6,649 nt of DNA from Casimicrobiaceae bacterium. Lineage in GTDB: Bacteria; Pseudomonadota; Gammaproteobacteria; Burkholderiales; Casimicrobiaceae. Numbering within the stretch: position 1 is the first letter of the stretch; each line of letters starts with the position of its first letter. The notes beneath the pieces are model-generated. The model was not told the origin of the DNA. It worked only from the letters and a program-made list of their open reading frames with translations, and did no database searches. Of the stretch, positions 1 to 6,341 are shown one piece after another. Both the position numbers and the translations under genes were made by a program. Where the stretch lies: contig CATPAO010000363.1 of assembly GCA_955652025.1 (NCBI GenBank), positions 1-6,649 on the forward strand, given 5' to 3'.

Positions 1-21
1 CGCGAAGGACTGACCACCCGG

Positions 22-657
22 TTATTCCGCGTCGTGCTTCGTGGCGTCGCTGTCCGCGGAAGCCGGGGCCGCCGCCAGAGCGTCGGGGATCAGCGTTGGG
101 ATCAGCGCGGGAAGCACGCCCACCAATCGGCGCGCGCCGCTGAAATGGCGCTGCCAGTATTCCTTGGAAAGCGTCGAAACTTCGACCTCGCGCCCGCGTC
201 TCGGCGAGTGGATGAATCGATCGTCACCGAGGTAGAGCCCGACGTGCGAGAACGCGAAATTACGCGTGTTGAAGAACACGAGGTCGCCCACCTGCAGGTC
301 ATTCAGCCCGACGCGGGCGCCGACGTGGCTCAATTCACGCGAAGTGCGCGGCAGCGTGACGCCGGTCACCTGCTGGAACACGTAGCGGATGAGTCCGCTG
401 CAGTCGAGCCCGCGTTCCGGCGTTTCGCCGCCGTAGCGATATTCGACCCCGATCAGGCCGAGCGCGAACTGCCCCAAGTCCTGCGTGCCTTGCCAAACCC
501 GTTCGGCCGCGCGCGCGGCCTGGTCGAGCGATGCACCGGCGAATGATCGATCGCCCGCCTCGGCGGCACGCGCGCCCGAGGGCAGCGCGGCGACGGCGAG
601 CCAGAGACCTCGCGCCATCACGCGACGAACAAGGGCGACGCGGATGGACGGGCGCAT
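22..657 (-). CDS. Exported NlpC/P60 (C40) family cell-wall peptidase
   Basis: Probable peptidoglycan endopeptidase of the NlpC/P60 family, which cleaves stem-peptide bonds in the periplasm or at the envelope. With the ATG at 655-657 the protein has 211 residues. The N-terminus is Arg-rich, followed by a short hydrophobic stretch (LWLAVAAL) and an ARA-AEA cleavage-like site, so it looks like a Sec signal peptide. The catalytic domain follows, with the nucleophile Cys86 in LDCSGL, His138 in SHVGLYLG and a third polar His150 in FIHSP, the expected Cys-His-His set. After the domain comes a Pro/Leu then Ala-rich tail of about 30 residues with no known role. The start is uncertain: a TTG at 694-696 has a purine-rich GAAAGAAG just upstream (224 residues), and an ATG at 616-618 would still keep a signal peptide (198 residues). 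It lies downstream of rnfH on the same strand and is probably co-transcribed. The exact substrate is unknown. Confidence 0.88.
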   Translation of the reverse strand: MRPSIRVALVRRVMARGLWLAVAALPSGARAAEAGDRSFAGASLDQAARAAERVWQGTQDLGQFALGLIGVEYRYGGETPERGLDCSGLIRYVFQQVTGVTLPRTSRELSHVGARVGLNDLQVGDLVFFNTRNFAFSHVGLYLGDDRFIHSPRRGREVEVSTLSKEYWQRHFSGARRLVGVLPALIPTLIPDALAAAPASADSDATKHDAE

Positions 658-708
658 CACGGGCCGGATTGTGGCGTAATTCGCGCCGCCAGGCAACGCT
701 TCTTTCGA

Positions 709-1041
709 CTAAGCTTCGGAGCCGGGCGACCGTTCCCGCCGGATCTTCGCCAACGGATGGTCCCGCGCGCGCCGCCGGCGTGCGTCCTTGGGATCGGCAA
801 CGAGCGGGCGCGTCAGTTCAACGCGGTCGCCGTCGCGAAGCGGCGTGTCGGCGCGCGCGCGCTGGCCGAAGATTGCGTAGCCGATGGCCGCGCGGTCGAG
901 CGCAAGGCGTGCGATGAAATCGGACGCCTCCACCGCGTCGGCGACGACGGCGTCCGCCGGCAGCAAGAGTTCGATCTCCGCCTCGACGCCCGGCGCGGCG
1001 TAGACCACGACGATTTTCAGCGGCCGCGCCGGCGCGCTCAC
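709..1041 (-). CDS. rnfH: RnfH family protein (RatB), ubiquitin-like beta-grasp fold
   Basis: Small cytoplasmic protein of the RnfH family (110 residues; family members are about 90-110). The core matches the family: an N-terminal beta strand LKIVVVYA (residues 8-15), a helix-like [11 protein letters not shown] segment (33-43), and the diagnostic C-terminal run [17 protein letters not shown] (68-84), followed by a strongly basic Arg-rich tail (88-103). The biochemical role of the family is not settled. It was named for association with rnf clusters and is also called RatB where it accompanies ratA. The start is a GTG at 1039-1041 whose bases overlap the ratA stop (GTGA), so translation is probably coupled to ratA. 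It ends with TAG at 709-711. No electron-transport rnf genes are visible here, so the symbol reflects family membership only. Confidence 0.9.
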   Translation of the reverse strand: MSAPARPLKIVVVYAAPGVEAEIELLLPADAVVADAVEASDFIARLALDRAAIGYAIFGQRARADTPLRDGDRVELTRPLVADPKDARRRRARDHPLAKIRRERSPGSEA

Positions 1042-1478
1042 GTGCGATCGCCGTACACCGCTTCAGCGCGATGCACGAAGGCGTCGATGAACGAGTGCGC
1101 GATGTGGTTGAACACGGGACCGACGACTTTTTCGAGCAGCGCCGTCGCGAATTCGTACGCGAGCTCGAACTCGATCTTGCAGCCGCGCGACCCCAGTTCG
1201 CGGAATTGCCATTCGCCGTGCAAATGCCGAAACGGGCCATCCTTCAATGTGATGACGATCGACCGCGGCGGATCGGTGACATTATCGGTCGTGAAATGCG
1301 CGCGCACGCCATGATAGTCGATGTCGATCCGCGCCGTCTTGCCGCGGTCTTCCGTATTAAGCACCTGCGCGCCGCCGCACCATGGCAGGAACTGCGGGTA
1401 CAGGTCGACCCGATCGACCAGCTCGAACATTTCCGCCGCCGCGTAGCGGACCAGCACCGATTTCTTCACGCGCTGCAT
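1038..1478 (-). CDS. ratA: RatA family START-domain protein (COQ10-like)
   Basis: 146-residue protein of the RatA/COQ10 START-like family, a helix-grip fold with a hydrophobic cavity. The E. coli homologue was reported to bind the 50S subunit and block 70S formation, while eukaryotic and other bacterial relatives bind ubiquinone, so the role here could be ribosome- or quinone-related. Visible signatures are the basic N-terminus [10 protein letters not shown], the family hallmark [11 protein letters not shown] (residues 24-34), [13 protein letters not shown] (62-74), [12 protein letters not shown] (81-92) and a long C-terminal helix from about residue 112. I chose the ATG at 1476-1478 because it begins the conserved domain exactly; an upstream start at 1553 would add 25 non-conserved residues and run into smpB. 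No Shine-Dalgarno sequence precedes this ATG (the preceding bases are C-rich), which is odd. It diverges from smpB and overlaps rnfH by four bases. Confidence 0.92.
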   Translation of the reverse strand: MQRVKKSVLVRYAAAEMFELVDRVDLYPQFLPWCGGAQVLNTEDRGKTARIDIDYHGVRAHFTTDNVTDPPRSIVITLKDGPFRHLHGEWQFRELGSRGCKIEFELAYEFATALLEKVVGPVFNHIAHSFIDAFVHRAEAVYGDRT

Positions 1479-1494
1479 GGGGGAATCGTAGAAT
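1465..1494 (+). promoter_or_regulatory. Candidate sigma70-type promoter for smpB
   Basis: TTCACG at 1465-1470 (four of six match TTGACA) and TAGAAT at 1489-1494 (five of six match TATAAT) are separated by 18 bases. This would place transcription start near 1500, giving a leader of about 30 bases before the smpB ATG. The -35 element lies inside the first codons of the divergent ratA. This is a pattern match by eye in GC-rich DNA, with no experimental support. Confidence 0.4.
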
Positions 1495-1530
1495 GATGGC
1501 GCCAATGCCGGCCAGTGGGCGAAGGGCCCC
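1479..1530. promoter_or_regulatory. Divergent ratA/smpB intergenic region
   Basis: This 52-base gap is the only space between the two divergent transcription units and must hold most of their control signals. On the minus strand a TACGAT (-10-like) at 1490-1485 overlaps the smpB -10 candidate TAGAAT, and would place a ratA transcript start at or next to its ATG. No convincing -35 accompanies it. A perfect eight-base palindrome TGGCGCCA sits at 1497-1504, near the middle, and could be an operator or chance in GC-rich DNA. No hairpin terminator is seen. Confidence 0.5.
1521..1526 (+). promoter_or_regulatory. smpB ribosome binding site
   Basis: GAAGGG lies four bases before the ATG at 1531. It is one of the few clear Shine-Dalgarno-like sequences in the window and supports the smpB start over upstream in-frame alternatives. 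Confidence 0.6.
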
Positions 1531-1992
1531 ATGAGTATCGTCGAAAATCGCAAGGCGTTTCACGACTATTTTATCGAGGAGCGCTTCGAGGCCGGTCTTT
1601 CGCTCGAAGGCTGGGAGGTCAAATCCATCCGTGCCGGACGCGCGAACCTCAAGGAGGCGTACGTCATCGTCAAGAGCGGCGAGATCATGTTGATCGGCGC
1701 CCATTTGAGTCCGCTCTCGACGACGTCGACGCACGTCCACGCCGATCCGACGCGCACGCGCAGGCTCCTTTTGCGTCGCGACGAGATCAACCGGCTGGTC
1801 GGCAAGGTCGAGCGCGCGGGCTATACGCTGACGCCGCTCGATCTGCACTACAAGAACGGACGCATCAAACTCGCGATCGGCCTTGCGAAAGGCAAGAAGC
1901 AACACGACAAACGCGAGGCGATCAAGGAACGCGAATGGAACCGCGAACAGCAGCGGCTGTTGCGGAACCGCGTCGGTGCGCCGCGGGGATGA
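1531..1992 (+). CDS. smpB: SsrA-binding protein SmpB
   Basis: Essential partner of tmRNA (ssrA) in trans-translation: it binds the tRNA-like domain of tmRNA, takes it into the A site of stalled ribosomes and stands in for the missing codon-anticodon pairing. The protein is 153 residues, the usual length. Signatures in order are [21 protein letters not shown] at the N-terminus, [20 protein letters not shown] (about 25-44), the [14 protein letters not shown] segment seen here as [16 protein letters not shown] (71-86), [20 protein letters not shown] (97-116), and the basic C-terminal tail [16 protein letters not shown] (121-136) that enters the mRNA channel. The ATG is preceded by GAAGGG. The stop TGA overlaps the ATG of the next gene (ATGA). 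It diverges from ratA, a conserved neighbour. The tmRNA gene is not in this window. Confidence 0.97.
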   Translation: MSIVENRKAFHDYFIEERFEAGLSLEGWEVKSIRAGRANLKEAYVIVKSGEIMLIGAHLSPLSTTSTHVHADPTRTRRLLLRRDEINRLVGKVERAGYTLTPLDLHYKNGRIKLAIGLAKGKKQHDKREAIKEREWNREQQRLLRNRVGAPRG

Positions 1993-2528
1993 GCGCGAGG
2001 TTCACCGTCCGCGTGGCGACAGCGTCCGACGTGACGGCCATCGCGGCGATCTATGCCGACAACGTCCGCACCGGCACGGCGACCTACGAGTACGTCGCGC
2101 CGGATGCCGATGAAATGCACGGACGCTTCGAGGCGATTGTCGGCGCCGGTTATCCGTATTTCGTCGCTGCGGACGCCGGCGGCGATGTCGTCGGCTACGC
2201 GTACGCGAGCGTGTATCGGCCGCGTCCTGGATATCGCTACACCGTCGAAGACTCGGTGTACGTGGCCGCGAATGCCGCACGGCGCGGTATCGGGCGGGCG
2301 CTGCTGTCGACGCTGATCTCCGCCTGCACGGCGCGCGGCGATCGGCTGATGATCGCCATTCTGGGCGACACCGCCAACGTGGCGACGACCGCGCTGCACA
2401 GCGCGCTCGGCTTCGAGGCCGCCGGACGACTGCCGGGCGTGGGATTCAAATTCGGGCGTTGGCTCGACGGCCTGCTGATGTGCCGCGCGCTCGGCGACGG
2501 CGCGACGTCGCCGCCGTCCCGCGCGTGA
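1989..2528 (+). CDS. GNAT acetyltransferase, phosphinothricin/methionine sulfoximine type
   Basis: 179-residue GNAT-fold enzyme expected to transfer an acetyl group from acetyl-CoA to the amino group of a small amino-acid-like substrate. The whole length follows the Pat/Bar pattern (Bar is about 183 residues): [20 protein letters not shown] (7-26), a [17 protein letters not shown] block (76-92) with Glu87 at the position of the family's catalytic glutamate, the acetyl-CoA pyrophosphate loop [10 protein letters not shown] (97-106), and the ending [20 protein letters not shown] (136-155). The first position of the usual Q/R-x-x-G-x-G/A motif is Ala97 rather than Gln or Arg. Housekeeping members of this family often act on methionine sulfone or sulfoximine, so drug resistance should not be assumed. 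The ATG overlaps the smpB stop and the stop overlaps the next GTG, so it sits in a coupled operon. The exact substrate is unknown. Confidence 0.9.
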   Translation: MSARFTVRVATASDVTAIAAIYADNVRTGTATYEYVAPDADEMHGRFEAIVGAGYPYFVAADAGGDVVGYAYASVYRPRPGYRYTVEDSVYVAANAARRGIGRALLSTLISACTARGDRLMIAILGDTANVATTALHSALGFEAAGRLPGVGFKFGRWLDGLLMCRALGDGATSPPSRA

Positions 2529-4162
2529 TCGCCGCTATTCCCGTGACACCGCTGCCGAAGACGCCCGCCAATTACGTCCCGTTGTCGCCGGTCACGTTTC
2601 TCGAGCGGAGCGCGATGATCTGGCCCGACCGGATCGCCGTCCGCCATGGCCGTCTTGCCTATACGTATCGCGAATTCGAGGCCCGCTGCCGCCGCTTGGC
2701 ATCGGCGCTGGCGCAGCGCGGCGTCCGTCGCGGCGACACCGTCGCGATCATGGCACCCAACATCCCGGCGCTGCTCGAAGCGCATTACGCGGTGCCGGCG
2801 TTGGGCGCCGTGCTGAATGCGCTCAACGTCCGGCTCGATGCGCGAACGATCGGCTTCTGCCTCGATCACGGCGGCGCGCGCGTGCTCATCACGGACACCG
2901 AATTCGCGCCGACGATCAAGGCGGCACTGCGCCAAAACGCGCGCGAGCTGCTGGTCGTCGATATCGATGATCCCGAGGGTCCCGACGGCGAGCGTCTCGG
3001 CTCGATCTCGTACGAGGCCTTGCTCGCGGCAGGCGATCCCGAATTTGCATGGCCGGGCGCCGCGGACGAATGGGACTCGCTGTCGCTGCTTTACACGTCG
3101 GGCACGACCGGCGACCCGAAGGGGGTCGTCTATCACCACCGCGGCGCGTACTTGAACGCGCTCGGCAACGCGCTCGCGTTTCGCTTGGACGCCGACAGCG
3201 TCTACTTGTGGACGCTGCCGATGTTCCATTGCAATGGCTGGACGTACACGTGGGCGGTGACTGCGGCGGGCGGCACGCACGTCTGTCTGCGCCGCGTGCT
3301 GCCCGAGCACGTCTTCGCGGCGATCCGCGAGCATCGGGTGACACACCTGTGCGGCGCGCCGGTCGTGCTCAATATGCTGATCCACGCGCCCGCCGAGATG
3401 AAGACGAAGTTCGACCACATCGTCGACGTCGCGACCGGCGGCGCGGCGCCGCCGTCGGCCGTCATCGAAGCGTTGGAGGCAATGGGCTTTCGCGTCACCC
3501 ATCTCTACGGACTGACCGAGTCTTACGGCCCGGCGACGCTATGCGTGGGGCAACACGCGTGGGACGAGCTTCCGATGACCGCACGCGTGGAGCGGATGGC
3601 GCGGCAAGGCGTGCCGATGCCGACGCTCGCGGCATTGCAGGTGGCCGACCCGCACACGGCGCTGCCGGTGCCGCGGGATGGTGCGACGATCGGCGAGGTA
3701 ATGCTCCGCGGCAACACGATAATGAAGGGTTATCTCGACAACGCAGCGGCGACCGACGCAGCATTCATCGGAGGTTGGTACCGGACCGGCGACCTCGCGG
3801 TCTGGCATCCGGACAGCTATATCGAGATCAAGGACCGCAGCAAGGACATCATCATTTCGGGCGGCGAGAACATCAGCTCGTTGGAGATCGAGGAGTGTCT
3901 CTATCGTCATTCGCAAGTGATGGAAGCGGCGGTGGTCGCGCGGCCCGATCCCAGGTGGGGCGAGACGCCGTGCGCATTCGTGACGCTGAAGCAAGGCACA
4001 AAGGCGGTCACGGCGGCCGACATCGTCGGCTGGTGCCGCGAGCATCTCGCGCATTTCAAGATTCCGAAGACGGTTGTTTTCGGTCCGCTGCCGAAAACCG
4101 CGACCGGTAAAATCCAGAAATTCGTCTTGCGCGACCGCGCGCGTGAGATGCCGGTTGATTAG
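2525..4162 (+). CDS. AMP-forming acyl-CoA synthetase (ANL superfamily)
   Basis: Activates a carboxylic acid, probably a short- or medium-chain or substituted fatty acid, to its acyl-adenylate and then acyl-CoA. With the GTG at 2525-2527 it has 545 residues, normal for the family. Motifs in order: ANYVPLSPVTFLER N-terminal signature (15-28), the ATP-binding loop YTSGTTGDPKG (190-200), YGLTES (328-333), YRTGD (419-423), the hinge region DRSKDIIISGGENIS (437-451), and PKTATGK with catalytic Lys529 close to the C-terminus. The N-terminal pattern resembles the AlkK-like and 3-methylmercaptopropionate-CoA ligase (DmdB) group, but the substrate cannot be fixed from sequence. The start GTG shares bases with the preceding gene's TGA (GTGA), which I prefer over a TTG at 2459 that would overlap that gene by 70 bases and add an Arg-rich non-homologous leader. 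The TAG stop overlaps the stop of convergent hpnE. Confidence 0.94.
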   Translation: MIAAIPVTPLPKTPANYVPLSPVTFLERSAMIWPDRIAVRHGRLAYTYREFEARCRRLASALAQRGVRRGDTVAIMAPNIPALLEAHYAVPALGAVLNALNVRLDARTIGFCLDHGGARVLITDTEFAPTIKAALRQNARELLVVDIDDPEGPDGERLGSISYEALLAAGDPEFAWPGAADEWDSLSLLYTSGTTGDPKGVVYHHRGAYLNALGNALAFRLDADSVYLWTLPMFHCNGWTYTWAVTAAGGTHVCLRRVLPEHVFAAIREHRVTHLCGAPVVLNMLIHAPAEMKTKFDHIVDVATGGAAPPSAVIEALEAMGFRVTHLYGLTESYGPATLCVGQHAWDELPMTARVERMARQGVPMPTLAALQVADPHTALPVPRDGATIGEVMLRGNTIMKGYLDNAAATDAAFIGGWYRTGDLAVWHPDSYIEIKDRSKDIIISGGENISSLEIEECLYRHSQVMEAAVVARPDPRWGETPCAFVTLKQGTKAVTAADIVGWCREHLAHFKIPKTVVFGPLPKTATGKIQKFVLRDRAREMPVD

Positions 4163-5541
4163 CGCAATTTGTCGCCGATGAGCCGCATCGCCGCGGCGCG
4201 ACCGCTGCGGACCGCCGCTTCCAGCGTGGCTGGAAACGCGCGATCGGTGTAGTCGCCCGCCAAGTAGATTCCGTCGGTGAGCTGGCCGGCCGGCGGGCGA
4301 TCCACCGTTGGCGTGCATGCATAGGTTGCGCGTTTTTCCGTGATGACCTGCGTCCACACGAGTTGCGGAAGCGTGGGCCGCAAACGGCGCAACTGCGCGT
4401 CGACGGCGGCGACGAGGGAGCGCTGATCGAGTGTCTCGTGCGCGCCGCCCGCACTGATGACCACGGCGAGCAAGCCGGCGAGCGCCGGCGCGTTGGCTTC
4501 GCCGCGCGCGAGCACGTCGCGCCGGTCGAACACCCATTGGCCGGGCGCGTCGTCGAGTCGCACGAGGCCGGAAGGCAGGTCGACGGCCCCGGCGTAGCCC
4601 AGATAGACGGTGACGATCGGCTCCCACGCGAATTGGTCCACTTGCGCGATGGCACGCGCGACGTTCGCGTCGCCCGCTCGCGCTTCGGCGCCGAAGGCAC
4701 GGGCGAGCTGATGCGGACCGACGGCGACGACCACGGCGTCGGCGTGAATCTCATCGTTACCCGCCGTCAATGTGACGCCGTCTGTGCCGATCCGCGCAAT
4801 CGTCGCCTCGGTGCGCAGGTGAACGGCGTGGGTGCGCGCGAGAAGCCAGCGCGAGACGGTCTCGGGAAATAGCGCACTCAAATCCACGCCGGGCGCGAAT
4901 ATGTCGGAAGCGTCGGCGTCGCCGTCGAACGTCGCGCGGAGCACGTTCGCGAAAATCTGCGCCGACGCCTCGTCGGGCGGCGTATTGAGCGCAGAGACGC
5001 AGATGGGGGCCCAGATGAGGTCGCGTGCGCGTGCCGGAAGACCCCGCATTAGCTCCGCCACGGTTGCGTCGGCGGGACAGCGATAGCCGTTGAACTTCAG
5101 TCGCGCGAACCAGCGGACCGCGGCGATGCGATCGGCCGCCGCGAGTCCCTGCGCCAGCAACAACCCGAACAGCAAATGGAGGGGGGGCGGTAGCCGGCGC
5201 GAGCGCAATGTGAGCGCGTTCGTCTGCGTCGGCGCGAACGGAACTAGCGCGAGCCGTTGCCGGGAGAGCGGCGGTCGACCGTCGTGCACATTCGCGATGC
5301 CCCTTCGCGTTTCGACGTAAGCGCCGAGCATCAGGTGCTGACCGTTGTCGAGCGGCAACCCGTCAGAGACGACTCGGCGCGCGCGACCGCCGAGCGTCGC
5401 TGCGGACTCGTAGAGCGCCACGCGAAATCCGGCTTCCGCCAGCACGAGCGCCGCTGCGCAACCGGCCCAGCCGCCGCCGACGACCGGTATCGGCGCGGAC
5501 GCGGCCGTCAGTTGCTTCGCGCGGTCTTCCAAGCGATCCAC
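4159..5541 (-). CDS. hpnE: Hydroxysqualene dehydroxylase HpnE (FAD-dependent)
   Basis: FAD-dependent amine-oxidase/desaturase-fold enzyme that reduces hydroxysqualene to squalene, the last step of the HpnCDE route. With the GTG at 5541 it has 460 residues. The N-terminal dinucleotide-binding fold VVGGGWAGCAAALVLAEAGF (20-39) ends with Glu45, which should bind the ribose. Next come LGGRARR (50-56) and the family hallmark NGQHLMLGAY (66-75). In the middle is NTPPDEASAQIFANVLRATF, then PGQWVFDRR. The C-terminal FAD motif GIYLAGDYTDRAFPATLEAA lies at about 424-443. The start is uncertain: the GTG overlaps hpnD by 34 bases and has no clear ribosome binding site; TTG at 5532-5530 and CTG at 5511-5509 are alternatives, the last giving a CTGA overlap with the hpnD stop and an N-terminus more typical of the family. 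It is the last gene of the hpn unit, and its TAA stop overlaps the stop of the convergent acyl-CoA synthetase. Confidence 0.93.
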   Translation of the reverse strand: MDRLEDRAKQLTAASAPIPVVGGGWAGCAAALVLAEAGFRVALYESAATLGGRARRVVSDGLPLDNGQHLMLGAYVETRRGIANVHDGRPPLSRQRLALVPFAPTQTNALTLRSRRLPPPLHLLFGLLLAQGLAAADRIAAVRWFARLKFNGYRCPADATVAELMRGLPARARDLIWAPICVSALNTPPDEASAQIFANVLRATFDGDADASDIFAPGVDLSALFPETVSRWLLARTHAVHLRTEATIARIGTDGVTLTAGNDEIHADAVVVAVGPHQLARAFGAEARAGDANVARAIAQVDQFAWEPIVTVYLGYAGAVDLPSGLVRLDDAPGQWVFDRRDVLARGEANAPALAGLLAVVISAGGAHETLDQRSLVAAVDAQLRRLRPTLPQLVWTQVITEKRATYACTPTVDRPPAGQLTDGIYLAGDYTDRAFPATLEAAVRSGRAAAMRLIGDKLR

Positions 5542-6341
5542 AGCTTGCGCAGCGGCGTCAGCGACGTCCGCCGGTCGAGCACCTCGAAGCCATCGCGCGC
5601 GATTTCATCCAGCAACGTTCGATAGATCGCGGCCATGATGAGACCGGCGCGCTGGGCGCGGCGATCGCGCGGGTCAAGCGCGGCGTAGGCGCGCGCGTAC
5701 CACGTGCGCGCTCGCTCGGTTTCGAAGGCCATCAACGCGCGGAAGCCGTCGGTCGCCTTGCCACCCTGTAACGACGATGGCGCAACGCCGAATCGCGCCA
5801 GGTCTTCCTGCGGCAGATAGATGCGGCCGCGCTGCGCGTCTTCGCCGACGTCGCGGACGATGTTGGTCAGTTGAAACGCGACACCGAGATCGCGCGCATA
5901 GCTGCGTGTGCTCGGATGCGCGTAGCCGAAAATCTCCGCCGACATCAGGCCGACCACGCCGGCGACGCGATGACAGTATTGCTCGAGCGCGGCGAAGTCG
6001 AGATACCGGCTTTGCTCGAGGTCCATCGCCATGCCGTCGATCACCGTCTGGAAATGGGCCTCGGGCAACGCGTAGCTCGCGACCACCGGGATAAGTGCGC
6101 GTGCCACCGGATGTTGTGCGGTGCCGGCGAAAGCGTTCGCGATCTCCTGCCGCCACCACGCGAGCTTGGTCCGGGCCACCGACGGATCCGCGATTTCGTC
6201 GACGACGTCGTCGACCTCGCGGCAGAACGCGTAGAGTGCCGTGATCGCGCGGCGGCGCGGAGACGGCAGGAAGAGGAAGCTGTAATAGAAGCTCGATCCG
6301 CTCTGCGCGGCCCTGTGCCGGCAATATTCGTCGGGCGTCAT
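5508..6341 (-). CDS. hpnD: Presqualene diphosphate synthase HpnD
   Basis: Trans-isoprenyl diphosphate synthase of the squalene/phytoene synthase family, expected to join two farnesyl diphosphates head-to-head into presqualene diphosphate. 277 residues, the usual length. Both Mg-binding aspartate regions are intact: CREVDDVVDE (40-49, D44 and D48) and TNIVRDVGED (159-168, D164 and D168), followed by GRIYLP (172-177). The N-terminal SGSSFYYSFLFLP and the C-terminal IYRTLLDEIARDGFEVL and TPLRKLWIAW segments are HpnD-like rather than HpnC-like. The ATG at 6341-6339 overlaps the hpnC stop (ATGA) and starts exactly at the conserved MTPDEYCRH; an in-frame extension to 6401 would add 20 basic, unconserved residues inside hpnC. 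It probably works at the membrane face with HpnC and HpnE. Phytoene synthase is the main alternative, but the hpnC and hpnE neighbours argue against it. Confidence 0.94.
   Translation of the reverse strand: MTPDEYCRHRAAQSGSSFYYSFLFLPSPRRRAITALYAFCREVDDVVDEIADPSVARTKLAWWRQEIANAFAGTAQHPVARALIPVVASYALPEAHFQTVIDGMAMDLEQSRYLDFAALEQYCHRVAGVVGLMSAEIFGYAHPSTRSYARDLGVAFQLTNIVRDVGEDAQRGRIYLPQEDLARFGVAPSSLQGGKATDGFRALMAFETERARTWYARAYAALDPRDRRAQRAGLIMAAIYRTLLDEIARDGFEVLDRRTSLTPLRKLWIAWKTARSN

Noticed and set aside
34..546. Plus-strand open frame (170 codons) opposite the C40 peptidase
   Set aside because: The opposite strand encodes an intact Cys-His-His peptidase domain; the plus-strand translation has no recognisable features.
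1038..1478. Type II toxin of a ratA-ratB toxin-antitoxin pair
   Set aside because: Although databases sometimes label it so, the partner RnfH is not a demonstrated antitoxin and the pair is a conserved core-genome neighbour of smpB; no other toxin-antitoxin features are present.
1479..1553. Upstream start for ratA at 1553
   Set aside because: The added 25 residues are not family-like and would overlap the smpB start; the ATG at 1478 begins the conserved domain.
2459..2524. Upstream TTG start for the acyl-CoA synthetase
   Set aside because: It would add 22 mostly Arg/Ala residues encoded inside the GNAT gene; the GTG at 2525 fits the operon's overlap pattern and the family's N-terminus.
1989..2528. 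Herbicide or antibiotic resistance gene (bar/pat)
   Set aside because: The fold matches, but such acetyltransferases are common chromosomal genes acting on methionine derivatives, and nothing nearby indicates a resistance or biosynthetic cluster.
2237..3502. Long minus-strand open frame (421 codons) opposite the GNAT and acyl-CoA synthetase genes
   Set aside because: Its translation is Arg/Asp/His-rich low-complexity with no recognisable fold, as expected from the antisense frame of GC-rich codons; the plus strand carries clear conserved motifs throughout.
3049..4110. Plus-strand open frame (353 codons) inside the acyl-CoA synthetase
   Set aside because: Shifted-frame shadow: Arg/Gly/Ala-rich translation, while the main frame holds all ANL motifs without interruption, so there is no frameshift to explain either.
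3539..4627. Minus-strand open frame (362 codons) spanning the end of the acyl-CoA synthetase and of hpnE
   Set aside because: It crosses two well-supported convergent genes in a different frame and has no domain-like sequence.
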